Virus record (IMG/VR): IMGVR_UViG_3300020202_000002
Location: 1 to 64,000 of that record
Length of the DNA stretch: 64,000 nt
From: a virus
Strand: one strand, 5' to 3'
How positions within the stretch are numbered: position 1 is the first letter of the stretch; every line of letters starts with the position of its first letter. The notes under the pieces are model-generated. The model made no database searches, was not told where the DNA came from, and saw only the letters and a list, made by a program, of their open reading frames with translations. Both the position numbers and the translations under genes were made by a program. Positions 1 to 8,406 of this stretch are shown here, one piece after another.

Positions 1-7
1 ACTGACG

Positions 8-676
8 ATGACACCGACACAACCAGAACGGAAGCCGAGCCCGGAGGAGAACCGACGCGTCTCTGAAATATGCGTAGCCCTCTTCGGCCATCGCTACATG
101 GACGATGAAGAATGGGGCAATGAGAAGCGGCTTCAGGTTCGCGACTTTATCCGTGCCGCAGAGGCTGACGCACGCCAGCCACTTGAGCAGCGCATCGCCG
201 AACTGGAAGCGTACATTGCCAAGCGGAATGGAGAACGGCCACGAGTGGAAACTGCGATAGCCCAGCGAGACGCCGCTTTGAAGGCCGTCTCTACCGCACG
301 CCAGGCGGCCCAGGATGCCGCAAGAGTGACGCCAGAGCAGCGAGCGGCCAAAGCAAGCAACGAGTGCCCAGGGCATGATCTGTGCAACGAGTGCACGGTC
401 TGCATCAACTGCGCTGCTGCCGCCATCCGCCAGGCCGAGGCTGACGCACGCCAAGCGGCCCAGGAAGAGATGCGGGAGCGCGCGGCGAAAGAGTGCCGCA
501 AGAATGCTGATCGTTGGAAAGAGTACTGCATCCATGATGCCAGTTGCGGTGACTACGAGAAAGCGGTCAAGTCCCAGCACCGTCAGAAGGCCTGCGAAGA
601 GTGCGAAACAGATATTCTTTGCTTGGATCTCACCATATCACCGCCCCCATCGTCTCCTGAGGAGGAACGGACATGA
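8..676 (+). CDS. Hypothetical coiled-coil, Cys-containing phage protein
   Basis: A 222-residue, highly charged protein with long Ala/Arg/Glu heptad-like stretches (about residues 55-115 and 140-175) that suggest coiled coil. Cys clusters sit near residues 119-135 (CPGHDLCNECTVCINC) and again near the C-terminus (CEEC), so metal binding is possible. No known family recognised. The next gene starts inside its stop codon (ATGA), placing it in a co-translated run of small phage genes. The ATG at 8 lies too close to the window edge to check for an upstream start. Confidence 0.6.
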   Translation: MTPTQPERKPSPEENRRVSEICVALFGHRYMDDEEWGNEKRLQVRDFIRAAEADARQPLEQRIAELEAYIAKRNGERPRVETAIAQRDAALKAVSTARQAAQDAARVTPEQRAAKASNECPGHDLCNECTVCINCAAAAIRQAEADARQAAQEEMRERAAKECRKNADRWKEYCIHDASCGDYEKAVKSQHRQKACEECETDILCLDLTISPPPSSPEEERT

Positions 677-1008
677 AGTATGTAGCAAAATCGGCGATCT
701 GGTTCTTCTGGTGGTCGGCCTGGCAGGTGCGCAAGTGCTTTGGGAAGCCGCACATGTTCCATGACTACATGTGGTGGACAATCAAGACATCTTTCCCGCC
801 CTGGTGGAAGTTCAGGCCATACTGCCACCACAACGAATATGGCAAGCAGTGGGAAGTATGGTTCGATAATGAAACTACGTATACAGAGTCGCGGACGATC
901 AGAGTGCAGGCGCACATTGGCATGGACTCTGGGAGGATCGTTGGCTTGACGATTTACGACGGCGCGTTGTCGTCTCCGGGTCCTGGCGCCCCAGGGAGGG
1001 AGTCGTGA
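673..1008 (+). CDS. Hypothetical aromatic-rich phage protein
   Basis: A 111-residue protein overlapping the previous stop codon by ATGA, with GGAGG just upstream (about 661-665). The N-terminal half is very rich in Trp, Phe, His and Tyr (WFFWWSAW, YMWW), which is unusual. It is not a clean transmembrane segment because Lys/Arg/His are interspersed. The C-terminal half looks like beta strands. Function unknown; the overlap and ribosome binding site make it a credible gene. Confidence 0.6.
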   Translation: MKYVAKSAIWFFWWSAWQVRKCFGKPHMFHDYMWWTIKTSFPPWWKFRPYCHHNEYGKQWEVWFDNETTYTESRTIRVQAHIGMDSGRIVGLTIYDGALSSPGPGAPGRES

Positions 1009-1166
1009 GCGAAATCGACGTTGGCGCAACCATCACTATTCACAAGCGAACCATCGTGGCCGGCTATCTGAAACTTCTTGATGGAGAATCGGCACGGACA
1101 GTCGAGTTTGTCCCTGACGTTTTGCACGCGGATTACGACGCTCAGGGCAGACTTATCGGTAGGTAG
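1005..1166 (+). CDS. DUF2283-like small protein (GTG start)
   Basis: A 53-residue ORF starting with GTG inside the previous stop codon (GTGA) and preceded by GGGAGG. Its end, DYDAQGRLIGR, matches the D-Y-D-x-x-G-R-L-I-G signature typical of DUF2283 proteins, which are common in phages and toxin-antitoxin-like neighbourhoods and have no settled function. It stops right after the signature, shorter than most members, so it may be a truncated or minimal version. Confidence 0.55.
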   Translation: MSEIDVGATITIHKRTIVAGYLKLLDGESARTVEFVPDVLHADYDAQGRLIGR

Positions 1167-1170
1167 TGCA

Positions 1171-1416
1171 ATGAGCGACCGTGAACTCGCCGTATTGGAG
1201 AAGGTCTTCGAGGCCGAGATTGCCCATGCTCTGGGCGAGGCTCCGTATCCGATCGTTCAGCTTCGCGCGGCCCAGCGACGTTTCGCTCCGAAACTGGTCA
1301 GCGACGGACTGATCGAGGAAGTGACGATCGTCGATCGCGGCTTGCACCTGAAGGGCTACGTGCTGACGCAATATGGGCGGATGGTGTACTGCCAGAATTG
1401 CAAGGAGAAACCATGA
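1171..1416 (+). CDS. Hypothetical small winged-helix-like protein
   Basis: An 81-residue protein. I chose the ATG at 1171, 4 bases after the preceding stop, over an in-frame ATG at 1078 that would overlap the DUF2283-like gene extensively. The body (ERKVF-type helices, then LVSDGLIEEV and LTQYGRMVYC) reads like a small winged helix with a C-terminal beta hairpin, ending in CQNC. That fold is inferred from pattern only. No family assigned. Confidence 0.5.
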   Translation: MSDRELAVLEKVFEAEIAHALGEAPYPIVQLRAAQRRFAPKLVSDGLIEEVTIVDRGLHLKGYVLTQYGRMVYCQNCKEKP

Positions 1417-1619
1417 GCGATTGGCCACCAACGCAATTACCGACCACCATGAACGATGCCATTGACGAAAAATGTGCGGCAGAATCCAAAATAGCCGAAC
1501 TTGAGTTGGCCATTCGTGAACTACAGCAAAGGCGACGAGCATGGCTGAAGAGATATCGAAAGTGCATGGACGTAATGATGAAGATCCATCTCGACGCTGC
1601 GTGGGGAGAAAAACCATGA
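1413..1619 (+). CDS. Hypothetical small coiled-coil protein
   Basis: A 68-residue protein whose ATG overlaps the upstream stop (ATGA) and is preceded by AAGGAG at 1402-1407. Residues 15-45 form a charged amphipathic helix with a heptad pattern (KIAELELAIRELQQR). Probably a small oligomerising phage protein; function unknown. Confidence 0.5.
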   Translation: MSDWPPTQLPTTMNDAIDEKCAAESKIAELELAIRELQQRRRAWLKRYRKCMDVMMKIHLDAAWGEKP

Positions 1620-2137
1620 ATTGCCCCCACGACATTCCGCCTGGGCTCTGCCAGGAGGACGACTGCAACGCCTGCGTGAAGTGCCTTGAACGCAAGACCG
1701 CCTTTGGCATTCCCATCGCCTCGACGCGCATGATCCTCTGTTCGACCTGTGGTAACAAGCGATGTCCGCGCGCGGCGGATCACAGGTTGGCCTGCACAGG
1801 AAGCAATGAACCTGGGCAGGTTGGTACGGCATGGGTTGACGCGATTCTTCGCATCGACCGAGAAGGAGAGCGAAAGACGGTTAGCGAACCGCCAAAACAG
1901 GACACCATCCTCGAAGAAGCCGCCAAGATCTACGGCTCTCCTGACGCGAACCTCAAGCGCATCGCTTCCATCTGGGGAGAAGTGCTGGGCCACGAGGTAT
2001 CGGTGGAACAGGTGTGCCTGATGATGATGGGGCTGAAACTGGCGCGGCTGGTGAACTCGCCGGCTCACAGGGATTCGCAGGTTGACGTGTGCGGGTATGC
2101 GAGGTTGCTGGAGATGGTGACAACGAAAGGAGCGTAG
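1616..2137 (+). CDS. Cys-rich N-terminus fused to a DUF6378-like domain
   Basis: A 173-residue protein (ATG in the upstream stop). Residues 1-65 carry Cys motifs (CPHD, CQEDDCNACVKC, CSTCGNKRC) that probably bind one or two zinc ions. The C-terminal 75 residues (ILEEAAKIYGSP...VCLMMMGLKLARL...GYARLLEM) match the DUF6378 pattern: a small all-helical phage protein with the conserved LMM.LK.ARL and GYA elements. That family lies close to nucleotide-metabolism genes in many phages but has no proven activity. The zinc-ribbon plus DUF6378 arrangement is uncommon. Confidence 0.65.
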   Translation: MNCPHDIPPGLCQEDDCNACVKCLERKTAFGIPIASTRMILCSTCGNKRCPRAADHRLACTGSNEPGQVGTAWVDAILRIDREGERKTVSEPPKQDTILEEAAKIYGSPDANLKRIASIWGEVLGHEVSVEQVCLMMMGLKLARLVNSPAHRDSQVDVCGYARLLEMVTTKGA

Positions 2138-2139
2138 AG

Positions 2140-2580
2140 ATGCAAAGTCCATATCTGGTTCAGCGCGGCACACTGAAGCCGCTCAAGGAAGTCACGGGGA
2201 TCGACGCTCTTGTGGCATTCGACTACATGGGCTCGTCCGAGTTCGAGTTTGGAGCATTGCCGAAAGCGTTAAAGAGCATCATTGGCGTCTTGCCGAAGCT
2301 TGGGTTCTTGCCGCTGCCGAATATCGAGTTTGAGGGCAAGCATCTGTGGGTGCTGTGTCTGACGGAAGACGAGGACGCGCTTCGAGAGTTTTTCGACATG
2401 ATCACGAAGGATAGGCCGGTGCGAATGAAGGAGGCCATGTACTGGGGGGACCGGCTGGGCGACAACAGAATCAACTTCTGGTGGGACCTGGAGAACAACT
2501 GGATGGCAACGTTCGGGGAGGACGAGATCCAGCAGGTTCACGATGCGCTGGTGGCCGTGAAGAAGAGAAAAGGTTGGTGA
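2140..2580 (+). CDS. Conserved phage hypothetical protein
   Basis: A 146-residue protein. The ATG at 2140 follows the previous stop by two bases with AAAGGAG upstream; the in-frame start at 2089 would overlap the previous gene. The sequence has a DYMGSSEFEFGALPKAL segment, a pattern I associate with uncharacterised phage proteins, then alternating beta strands and helices. It is soluble with no signal peptide. Function unknown. Confidence 0.6.
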   Translation: MQSPYLVQRGTLKPLKEVTGIDALVAFDYMGSSEFEFGALPKALKSIIGVLPKLGFLPLPNIEFEGKHLWVLCLTEDEDALREFFDMITKDRPVRMKEAMYWGDRLGDNRINFWWDLENNWMATFGEDEIQQVHDALVAVKKRKGW

Positions 2581-2598
2581 CAACGAAGGGAGCGTAAC

Positions 2599-2838
2599 GT
2601 GACGGATACTCAGAAACTTGCTCTGAAGATGGCGGCCGATCCTGATTTGGTTGGCAAGACGTGGGACGAGGTTGTCGGGAACCAATCGCTTGATCCTTGG
2701 GAGTTTTGCTATGCGGTTCACTCAAGCTGGATCTACGCCAATTTCGCGGCCCTGATCCTTGAGGGTGATGACGCCAAGCTACAGGAGTTTATTGAGCAAG
2801 TCGATCCGAAGCGTGTTGTGCGCGCCGGGATTGCGTGA
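2599..2838 (+). CDS. Hypothetical small acidic protein (GTG start)
   Basis: A 79-residue protein beginning with GTG; GGGAGCG upstream supplies a weak ribosome binding site. The leader (caacgaagggagcgtaacg) closely resembles the leader of the preceding gene (caacgaaaggagcgtagag), suggesting a copied translation initiation region. Largely helical and acidic. No family recognised. Confidence 0.5.
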   Translation: MTDTQKLALKMAADPDLVGKTWDEVVGNQSLDPWEFCYAVHSSWIYANFAALILEGDDAKLQEFIEQVDPKRVVRAGIA

Positions 2839-2869
2839 ACCACCACCCAGCCAAGTACAAGGAGAACTC

Positions 2870-3235
2870 ATGACCCACCCGACCAAAGCCGAACGGGACG
2901 AACTGCGGAAGCTGCTGGAGAAGGCTAGCCCGCCACCATGGGGCAAGGGCGGAAGTCGCACCATCGCTCAGGTTGACGCAGACGGAAAGCCTCTTGAGCG
3001 TGGGCAGCGATCGACGGGATCATCGTTCCCACTGGTCGGACAGGCATTCAGCTACGAGGACCGTGATCTCATTGCCGTCTCTCGCAACAGTCTCCCATCG
3101 CTCCTGGACAGCTACGAAGAGGCGCTGCGGGTGATACGGGGGCTGCGTGCGAACGCGATGACTGGTGACGACGGTTGGCATCCTGACGAAGAATGGGCTC
3201 AGGCTGCCGCCGATAAGATTCTGAAAGGCGAGTAA
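2870..3235 (+). CDS. Conserved phage hypothetical protein
   Basis: A 121-residue protein. The ATG at 2870 has AAGGAG eight bases upstream (2859-2864), which decides against the longer reading from 2759. The pattern KASPPPWGKGG...DRDLIAVSRNSLPSLLDSYEEALRVI occurs in uncharacterised proteins of many phages, where it is usually called an ead/Ea22-like or hypothetical protein. Role unknown. Confidence 0.6.
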   Translation: MTHPTKAERDELRKLLEKASPPPWGKGGSRTIAQVDADGKPLERGQRSTGSSFPLVGQAFSYEDRDLIAVSRNSLPSLLDSYEEALRVIRGLRANAMTGDDGWHPDEEWAQAAADKILKGE

Positions 3236-3237
3236 CC

Positions 3238-3432
3238 ATGCTCACGAAAGAGCGGGACTGTTACCGTCATGCAAACGAATGCCTCATCAAGGCGGTGATG
3301 GAGTGGCGAGGACGCTGGACGACATCGGAGCATCGAGGCCAGGAACTTGCTTGCCAGATTCTTCTGAAGGAAATCGAGGAGCACCGAAAGGCTGTCGATG
3401 CGTACCGTGGCGCTACGCCTCCTGCCTGGTGA
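3238..3432 (+). CDS. Hypothetical small helical protein
   Basis: A 64-residue, mostly helical charged protein starting two bases after the previous stop, with GAAAGGCGAG upstream as a ribosome binding site. Contains two Cys residues (positions 8 and 14) plus one near residue 40. Function unknown. Confidence 0.45.
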   Translation: MLTKERDCYRHANECLIKAVMEWRGRWTTSEHRGQELACQILLKEIEEHRKAVDAYRGATPPAW

Positions 3433-3502
3433 GGATAGCCAAGCGTCCAGAGCACACGCGGAGTGTCTACGAGGAACAAGGATATCACGCAAGGAGTTGC
3501 GT

Positions 3503-3736
3503 ATGGTGCTGGCATTGATCAGGAACCGGTTTCGCGTCGAGAGAACCAAGGACTCGCGAACCAGCCGAGGTGCTGCCGGACCCCTGTTCCAGATTGTGCA
3601 GACGGCAACAGGGGTCGAACTGCACCAGGTAGTTCTGAACAGCAAAGGCGATCAGGAAAAGGACACGCTGGTGGGCAACTTCGCCAGCGAAAAGGCGGCG
3701 GAAGATGAGGTCAAAAGAAGGGGAGGCCACGGATGA
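3503..3736 (+). CDS. Hypothetical DUF1508-like small protein
   Basis: A 77-residue protein. AAGGAG at 3491-3496 supports the ATG at 3503. The middle (LFQIVQTATGVELHQVVLNSKGDQ) recalls short beta-beta-alpha DUF1508/YegP-like repeats that read 'fxxxxGxxhFxlxAxNG', but the match is loose. The methyltransferase gene starts inside its stop. Confidence 0.45.
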   Translation: MVLALIRNRFRVERTKDSRTSRGAAGPLFQIVQTATGVELHQVVLNSKGDQEKDTLVGNFASEKAAEDEVKRRGGHG

Positions 3737-5118
3737 GCAAACGTAAGCAGAAACGTCCGGCACGGACGCGCAAACAGGCAGCCGAATCGGCGCAGGACAT
3801 GCCACTGCGTTTGGAGTGGCGCACACCGCAAGAATTGGCTGATAATCCCGCGAACTGGCGCACCCATCCAACGGAGCAAATCAACGCGCTGACTGGAGTT
3901 CTTGCTGAAGTCGGCTGGGCTGGCGCCTGCCTGTACAACAGCCGAACGAATCGCCTGATCGACGGCCACGCGCGGAAGAAGGTCGCCCTTGAGCAGGGCA
4001 CGGACAAGATCCCTGTCCTGGTCGGCAACTGGACCGAGGAGCAGGAAAAGACCATCCTGGCTACCCTTGATCCGCTGGCATCCATGGCCCAAGCCGACAG
4101 CGAAGCGCTAGGCAAGCTGCTGGCGCAAATCGAGACCGACAACGAGGCCATTCGGGCGATGCTGGATGATTTGGGGCGAGAGAACGGCGTGGCGGTGGAA
4201 GCGGAGCCAGTGGAAGCGCCGGAGCCGCAAATAGACCGAGCTGCGGAACTTCAGAAACGATGGCAGACGGCAACAGGGCAATTGTGGGTGATTCCGTCAA
4301 AGTCGGTGCCAGGGAAGTCGCACCGGTTACTCTGCGGGGATTCGACGAACGAGGACGACGTTGGGCATGTGATGGATGGTCAGGTTGCCGACCTGTGCTT
4401 CACATCTCCTCCCTACGGCCAGCAGCGCGATTACGGGGAGAAGGCGAAAGAGCAGGTCCAAGACTGGCTCGCCATGATGTGCGGCGTGTTCGCGAATCTG
4501 CCGATGGCCGATGATGGGCAAGTTCTGGTGAACCTCGGCCTGATTCATCGTGATGGCGAGTGGGTGCCGTATTGGAATCCATGGATCGAATGGATGCGGT
4601 CGCAGGGTTGGCGGCGGTTCGGGTGGTACGTGTGGGATCAGGGACCTGGGCTTCCCGGTGATTGGAATGGTCGCCTCGCGCCATCTCACGAATTCGTTTT
4701 CCACTTCAATCGCGAGAGTGTTCGCCCGGACAAGTGGGTGGAGAAAAAGGAGGATAGTATCACGTTGCCACATGGAACCGGCATCCGCGAGAAAGATGGC
4801 TCAATGAAGGGGTGGTCATCGGCTGAGGCCTTTCTTCAGGCCAATAAAATTCCCGATTCAGTTTTACGGATCATGCGTCACAAAGCACGCGGAGACGAGT
4901 GCGAGCATCCTGCGGTGTTTCCTGTAGAGTTGCCAGAGTTTGTGATGCGGTGTTGGCCTGGAGTATCCTTTGAGCCGTTTGCTGGAAGCGGTTCGTCGTT
5001 TTGCGCCGCCGAGCGAGTGGGAACTATATGCTGCGGAATTGAGCTGGATGATGCTTACGTCGCAATAGGGCTTCAACGTCTCTCCGACATGGGCTTGTCC
5101 CCACGTTTGGCTGACTGA
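3733..5118 (+). CDS. ParB-like domain fused to DNA methyltransferase
   Basis: A 461-residue protein. Residues about 38-117 form a ParB/Srx-like domain (NPANWRTHP, LIDGHARKK, IPVLVGNWTEEQ). After a linker comes a beta-class DNA methyltransferase: catalytic motif IV TSPPYG at 224-229 precedes the AdoMet motif FEPFAGSGS at 413-421. TSPP(Y) favours N4-cytosine methylation, though N6-adenine cannot be excluded. Such fusions are frequent beside phage terminase genes and are thought to mark phage DNA or protect it from host restriction. No partner restriction enzyme is visible. It overlaps the upstream gene by ATGA. Confidence 0.9.
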   Translation: MSKRKQKRPARTRKQAAESAQDMPLRLEWRTPQELADNPANWRTHPTEQINALTGVLAEVGWAGACLYNSRTNRLIDGHARKKVALEQGTDKIPVLVGNWTEEQEKTILATLDPLASMAQADSEALGKLLAQIETDNEAIRAMLDDLGRENGVAVEAEPVEAPEPQIDRAAELQKRWQTATGQLWVIPSKSVPGKSHRLLCGDSTNEDDVGHVMDGQVADLCFTSPPYGQQRDYGEKAKEQVQDWLAMMCGVFANLPMADDGQVLVNLGLIHRDGEWVPYWNPWIEWMRSQGWRRFGWYVWDQGPGLPGDWNGRLAPSHEFVFHFNRESVRPDKWVEKKEDSITLPHGTGIREKDGSMKGWSSAEAFLQANKIPDSVLRIMRHKARGDECEHPAVFPVELPEFVMRCWPGVSFEPFAGSGSSFCAAERVGTICCGIELDDAYVAIGLQRLSDMGLSPRLAD

Positions 5119-5158
5119 TCCGCTAGAATGCGAATAGGGAACAGACGCGAGGCAGATC

Positions 5159-5662
5159 ATGACGCAGGCAGGCAGAGAACCCAGAACAAGTGAACGTAGA
5201 CTGAAGGCGCTCGAAAAGCAGCGGCAGGCGCTCGAATTGCGCAAGGCTGGTGCCGATTTCCGGCAAATCGCCCAAAAATTGGGCTACGCCGGTCCCAGTG
5301 GCGCGCACAAGGCCGTGCTGGTGGCCATTGCCGAATCGCTCCGCGAGCCAGCCGAGGCGGTCATCGAACTGGAGGTAGCCCGTCTTGACAAGCTACTCAT
5401 GGGCGTGTGGTCTGCAGCTTGCGGTGGTGATCTGAACGCCATCGACCGCGTTCTGCAAATCGAAGGCATGCGCTGCAAGATCCTTGGAATGAACGCGCCA
5501 ACCAAGATTGCCCCAACGACTCCGGACGGCAAACCTCTTGTCTTTGCCTGGGAAAAACTATTCGCCCCTCCATCACGTCAGCACGAGATAGGCGATAGGA
5601 TAAAAGCAGTCGCGGAAAGTGGAACGACCGAGCGCAATGGAAGCGGTAGCTCCGGGCATTGA
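5159..5662 (+). CDS. Terminase small subunit-like protein
   Basis: A 167-residue protein with a charged N-terminal helix, a helix-turn-helix at about 32-56 (FRQIAQKLGYAGPSGAHKAV) and a helical oligomerisation region (EVARLDKLLMGVWSAA). Position directly before the large terminase and the HTH/oligomer layout fit the DNA-recognition subunit of the packaging motor. It overlaps the large-subunit reading frame by 26-44 bases. A TAGAAT hexamer at 5124-5129 could be the -10 of its promoter, but no convincing -35 is present. Confidence 0.75.
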   Translation: MTQAGREPRTSERRLKALEKQRQALELRKAGADFRQIAQKLGYAGPSGAHKAVLVAIAESLREPAEAVIELEVARLDKLLMGVWSAACGGDLNAIDRVLQIEGMRCKILGMNAPTKIAPTTPDGKPLVFAWEKLFAPPSRQHEIGDRIKAVAESGTTERNGSGSSGH

Positions 5663-7307
5663 CCTCTCACCAGAAACGGCCGCACGGCTGCGGGATCCGC
5701 TTCAGTTCGTCAATTTCCTCTGGCCTGACCTCCGGCTCTACGACAAGCAGTGGGACATTCTCTACTCCGTCGAGCACAACGGCGAGACGAACGTCTATTC
5801 GAGCAACATGGCCGGCAAGGACAAGGTTGCCGCGCTCGTGTGCCTGCGGGCGATCCTGTGCCACCGCGAGGCCCGCGTGGTGACGACGAGCGTTCGCGAC
5901 GACAGCATCAATCTGCTCTGGGCCGAAATCGACCAGTACATCAACGAGTCGAGTTATCCGTGGGACCGGTCCAAGACAGGCGTGCTCGATGCCGAACACG
6001 GCGGTCCACTGATTCGCAAGTACCACCACATCCGCATGGCGACGGAGATGGGCTACTCGTCGAAGAGCTATCTGATCGGCACGGTGAGCAAGAAGGGCGA
6101 GGGATTATCTGGCCACCACGCCGAGTTCACGATGCTGGTGGTAGACGAGGCGTCTGGCGTAGACGAAAAGGTGAAGATTTTCGCAGAGGGCTGGACCAAC
6201 AAACTGTTCGTGTTCGGCAACCCTAACGAGTGCAACAACTGGTGGCGCCGGGCGTACAAGGAAGGCAACATTCCTGCGGGGGAAGGCGACCTAGTGCAGT
6301 GGTGGAACGGCGAACTGGTTCAGCGCATGCATCGGTATAACATTCGGGTTCGTGCCGAGGACAGCCCCAACGTAAAGCTGGCGCTGGAGGAAATCGCCCG
6401 CGGCAAGAAGCCGTCGAACACCGTGATTCTTCCTGGGGTAATCAAGTACGAAGACGGGCTGAAGGGCTACGTCTACCGGCGCAAGCACTGGGACAAGGTT
6501 CGCCAGTGCATTGGCCTGGACGGCTCGTTTTACGAGGGGGCTGATTCGCTCCTGTTCCCTTCGGAATGGCTGGATCGGGCGGAACGGCTTGCGGACTCGC
6601 TGCGCGGCCAGCGGCGAATCGCCAAAGCGATGGGGCTGGATCCAGGGCAGGGCATTTCGAGCACGGTCTGGGCGGTTGTCGATGAGTTCGGCCTGATCGT
6701 CCTCGTGAGCATGAAGACGCCGGACACGAGTGTCATCGAAGGACGCACGCGGGCGCTGATGCACGAGTACAACGTTCATCCGTCGCGGGTTTGCATCGAC
6801 GTAGGCGGTGGTGGCAACAATATCGTGTCCCACCTGAATACGCAAAACGGTATCGGCGGTATGCAAAAACCACCGAGCGAATGGGTACGCGGCGTTTCGT
6901 TCGGCGAGTCACCGGCACTGCCACCGAAGCACGGCAGCCACACAGTCAAGCAACGGCTGACGGCAAGAGGCGAGCGGGCTGCGTACAAGAACCTTCGGCA
7001 CCAGATGTATGGCGACCTTCGTGACCTGTTGGATCCGTCACGAGAAGACGGTCGCAGTTTTGCGATTCCGGCCGAGTACACGGAACTGCGTCGGCAGATG
7101 GCCCCGATTCCGTACTGGACGGACGAGGAAGGCCGCTTGTTCGTTCCGCCGAAGCAGAGAGCATCGGACTCCAAGAACGAAAGCAAGGTTTACCTGGACA
7201 AGCTGATCGGCTGCTCTCCTGATGAGGTGGACGCCCTTGTTCTGGCGGTTCATGCCATGTTACATGCGCCAACGCAGCGGCTGGGAGGTGTGCTGTGCAC
7301 GGTGTAA
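5619..7307 (+). CDS. terL: Terminase large subunit
   Basis: A 562-residue packaging ATPase/nuclease. Residues 57-70 (TNVYSSNMAGKDKV) occupy the Walker A position but read AGKD rather than GKT/S. Walker B is MLVVDEA at 173-179. The RNase H-like nuclease supplies acidic residues at GLDPGQG (about 342), CIDVGGGG (about 395) and DEVDALVLA near the C-terminus. The product pumps DNA into proheads and cuts it. GTG 5619 gives the longest form; ATG 5637 is an equally plausible start. Both overlap the small-subunit gene, indicating translational coupling. Confidence 0.92.
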   Translation: MERPSAMEAVAPGIDLSPETAARLRDPLQFVNFLWPDLRLYDKQWDILYSVEHNGETNVYSSNMAGKDKVAALVCLRAILCHREARVVTTSVRDDSINLLWAEIDQYINESSYPWDRSKTGVLDAEHGGPLIRKYHHIRMATEMGYSSKSYLIGTVSKKGEGLSGHHAEFTMLVVDEASGVDEKVKIFAEGWTNKLFVFGNPNECNNWWRRAYKEGNIPAGEGDLVQWWNGELVQRMHRYNIRVRAEDSPNVKLALEEIARGKKPSNTVILPGVIKYEDGLKGYVYRRKHWDKVRQCIGLDGSFYEGADSLLFPSEWLDRAERLADSLRGQRRIAKAMGLDPGQGISSTVWAVVDEFGLIVLVSMKTPDTSVIEGRTRALMHEYNVHPSRVCIDVGGGGNNIVSHLNTQNGIGGMQKPPSEWVRGVSFGESPALPPKHGSHTVKQRLTARGERAAYKNLRHQMYGDLRDLLDPSREDGRSFAIPAEYTELRRQMAPIPYWTDEEGRLFVPPKQRASDSKNESKVYLDKLIGCSPDEVDALVLAVHAMLHAPTQRLGGVLCTV

Positions 7308-7495
7308 ATGTCACAATTCAGCGGGCTGAATTTGTCGTAAACGACGCACAGATGGCAAAGATTCAAGAGTTAGTCGCTGGCATCGTCTGGGAAGAAGTCA
7401 CGATCATCAACCCGCAGACGTTGCAGAGAATCCTTGAGGCGGAAGTGCAGCCGGACGTTGTTGTCACTGGTCCTGTTCGGGAGAATCTTCGATGA
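7295..7495 (+). CDS. Hypothetical small protein
   Basis: A 66-residue protein starting with GTG 13 bases before the terminase stop, with GGGAGG upstream at about 7285. It is beta-rich with many Val/Ile residues and no transmembrane segment. Its ATGA junction with the next gene supports reality. Function unknown. Confidence 0.5.
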   Translation: MHGVNVTIQRAEFVVNDAQMAKIQELVAGIVWEEVTIINPQTLQRILEAEVQPDVVVTGPVRENLR

Positions 7496-7797
7496 CCCAC
7501 ACCCGCCTAAAATTGCCCAACGCAGACGAGTTCGGCAACTACTGGTTCGGCGGCGCGCCCGGCAAGCTGCCGGCGATCCTGCCTCAGAAGGATCTCGTCA
7601 TCACCTACCAGAACCAGCAATCGCCAACGCGAGACGTGGTGTACACGGGACGGTTCAGCGTGCTGGTGTCGGAGGACGAAGGGTTTCTGACGACCGAGCG
7701 AGGCCAGCGAGAGCTGTTCGACGACGTGAAGCGGGCGTTGCGGGCGCTGAACGACCATCTGGACACCGCAACAAGGATTGGTTTGATGGGAGGGTGA
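7492..7797 (+). CDS. Hypothetical phage protein
   Basis: A 101-residue soluble protein, ATG overlapping the previous stop. It contains a GRFSVLVSEDEGFLTTERGQRELFDDVKRAL stretch (two beta strands then a helix). It sits between terminase and portal, a common place for uncharacterised packaging accessory proteins, but no family is recognised. Confidence 0.5.
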   Translation: MTHTRLKLPNADEFGNYWFGGAPGKLPAILPQKDLVITYQNQQSPTRDVVYTGRFSVLVSEDEGFLTTERGQRELFDDVKRALRALNDHLDTATRIGLMGG

Positions 7798-8205
7798 ATG
7801 ATGCCGAGGAGCAACGAACACCGGCGTTTGGTTCCGTTCATGAACACCGTCGTCATGGAGCCGCGCACCGACGAGGAGTGTCTTGTCGGGGCCGACTATA
7901 CGGACGAGGAGAGAGAGTTTCTTCTGGCAGTGGACACCTACAAGCGGCGTGTCAATCCGAGGCCGTCGTGGGCGGAAGTTCTGCGCCTCGCGAAGGCGCT
8001 GGGCTATCGTAGGGTGGCCGAACGCTCTCCGGCCATTCCTGACGGGCACAGGCGCTGTCGGGGGTGCGGCGAGGACAAGCCGGCGACCACGGAGCACTTC
8101 TATCGGAACACCAAGGTGCCCGATGGCTGGAGTACACATTGCAAGGTCTGCGATTCCGAACGAACGTTGCTCTGGAAACAGCGGAGGCGAAATGTTCCAC
8201 GCTGA
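7798..8205 (+). CDS. Zinc-ribbon protein (endonuclease VII-type ribbon)
   Basis: A 135-residue protein starting right after the previous stop, with GGGAGGG upstream. The C-terminal 45 residues hold a CRGCGEDKP...FYRN...CKVC ribbon, the four-Cys module found at the front of phage endonuclease VII and HNH proteins. The nuclease part that normally follows is absent, so it may be a stand-alone DNA- or protein-binding ribbon. The N-terminal 80 residues are helical and unassigned. Confidence 0.6.
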   Translation: MMPRSNEHRRLVPFMNTVVMEPRTDEECLVGADYTDEEREFLLAVDTYKRRVNPRPSWAEVLRLAKALGYRRVAERSPAIPDGHRRCRGCGEDKPATTEHFYRNTKVPDGWSTHCKVCDSERTLLWKQRRRNVPR

Positions 8206-8368
8206 ATTGCTCGAACGCCACCTGTTGCCTGAGGAATCTGAGAAGGTCCTGCGCGATCGCACCGGCAGCGATGAAGCGTCCGAAGGCGCGTTCGTATTCC
8301 TGCTGCTTTACCTAGTCGCTGCTGGTGGCTTTGTGGCCTGGGGGTGCGTGAAAACTTTGGCCCAGTGA
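8192..8368 (+). CDS. Small single-span membrane protein
   Basis: A 58-residue protein. GCGGAGG at 8181-8187 supports the ATG at 8192, which overlaps the previous gene by 14 bases. Residues about 35-55 form one hydrophobic helix (AFVFLLLYLVAAGGFVAWG) after a charged N-terminus. Could be a small phage membrane protein; function unknown. Confidence 0.55.
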   Translation: MFHAELLERHLLPEESEKVLRDRTGSDEASEGAFVFLLLYLVAAGGFVAWGCVKTLAQ

Positions 8369-8391
8369 TAAGATAACGATACGTCGCAGAA
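8367..8391 (+). promoter_or_regulatory. Candidate promoter element before the portal gene
   Basis: GATAAGATA at 8367-8375 is followed after six bases by CGTCGCAGAA at 8382-8391, 15 bases before the portal start. Nearly the same pair (GATAGGATA, seven bases, CGTCGCAGAA) lies at 38225-38250 before the first glycosyltransferase. TAAGAT at 8369-8374 could be a -10 box. No clear -35 is seen. Two matching copies ahead of module-start genes suggest a shared regulatory element. Confidence 0.35.
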
Positions 8392-8406
8392 CAGGAACGG
8401 CACCGC

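Noticed and set aside
7798-8205. Full endonuclease VII/HNH call
   Set aside because: Only the Cys4 ribbon is visible; the catalytic His/Asn part is missing.
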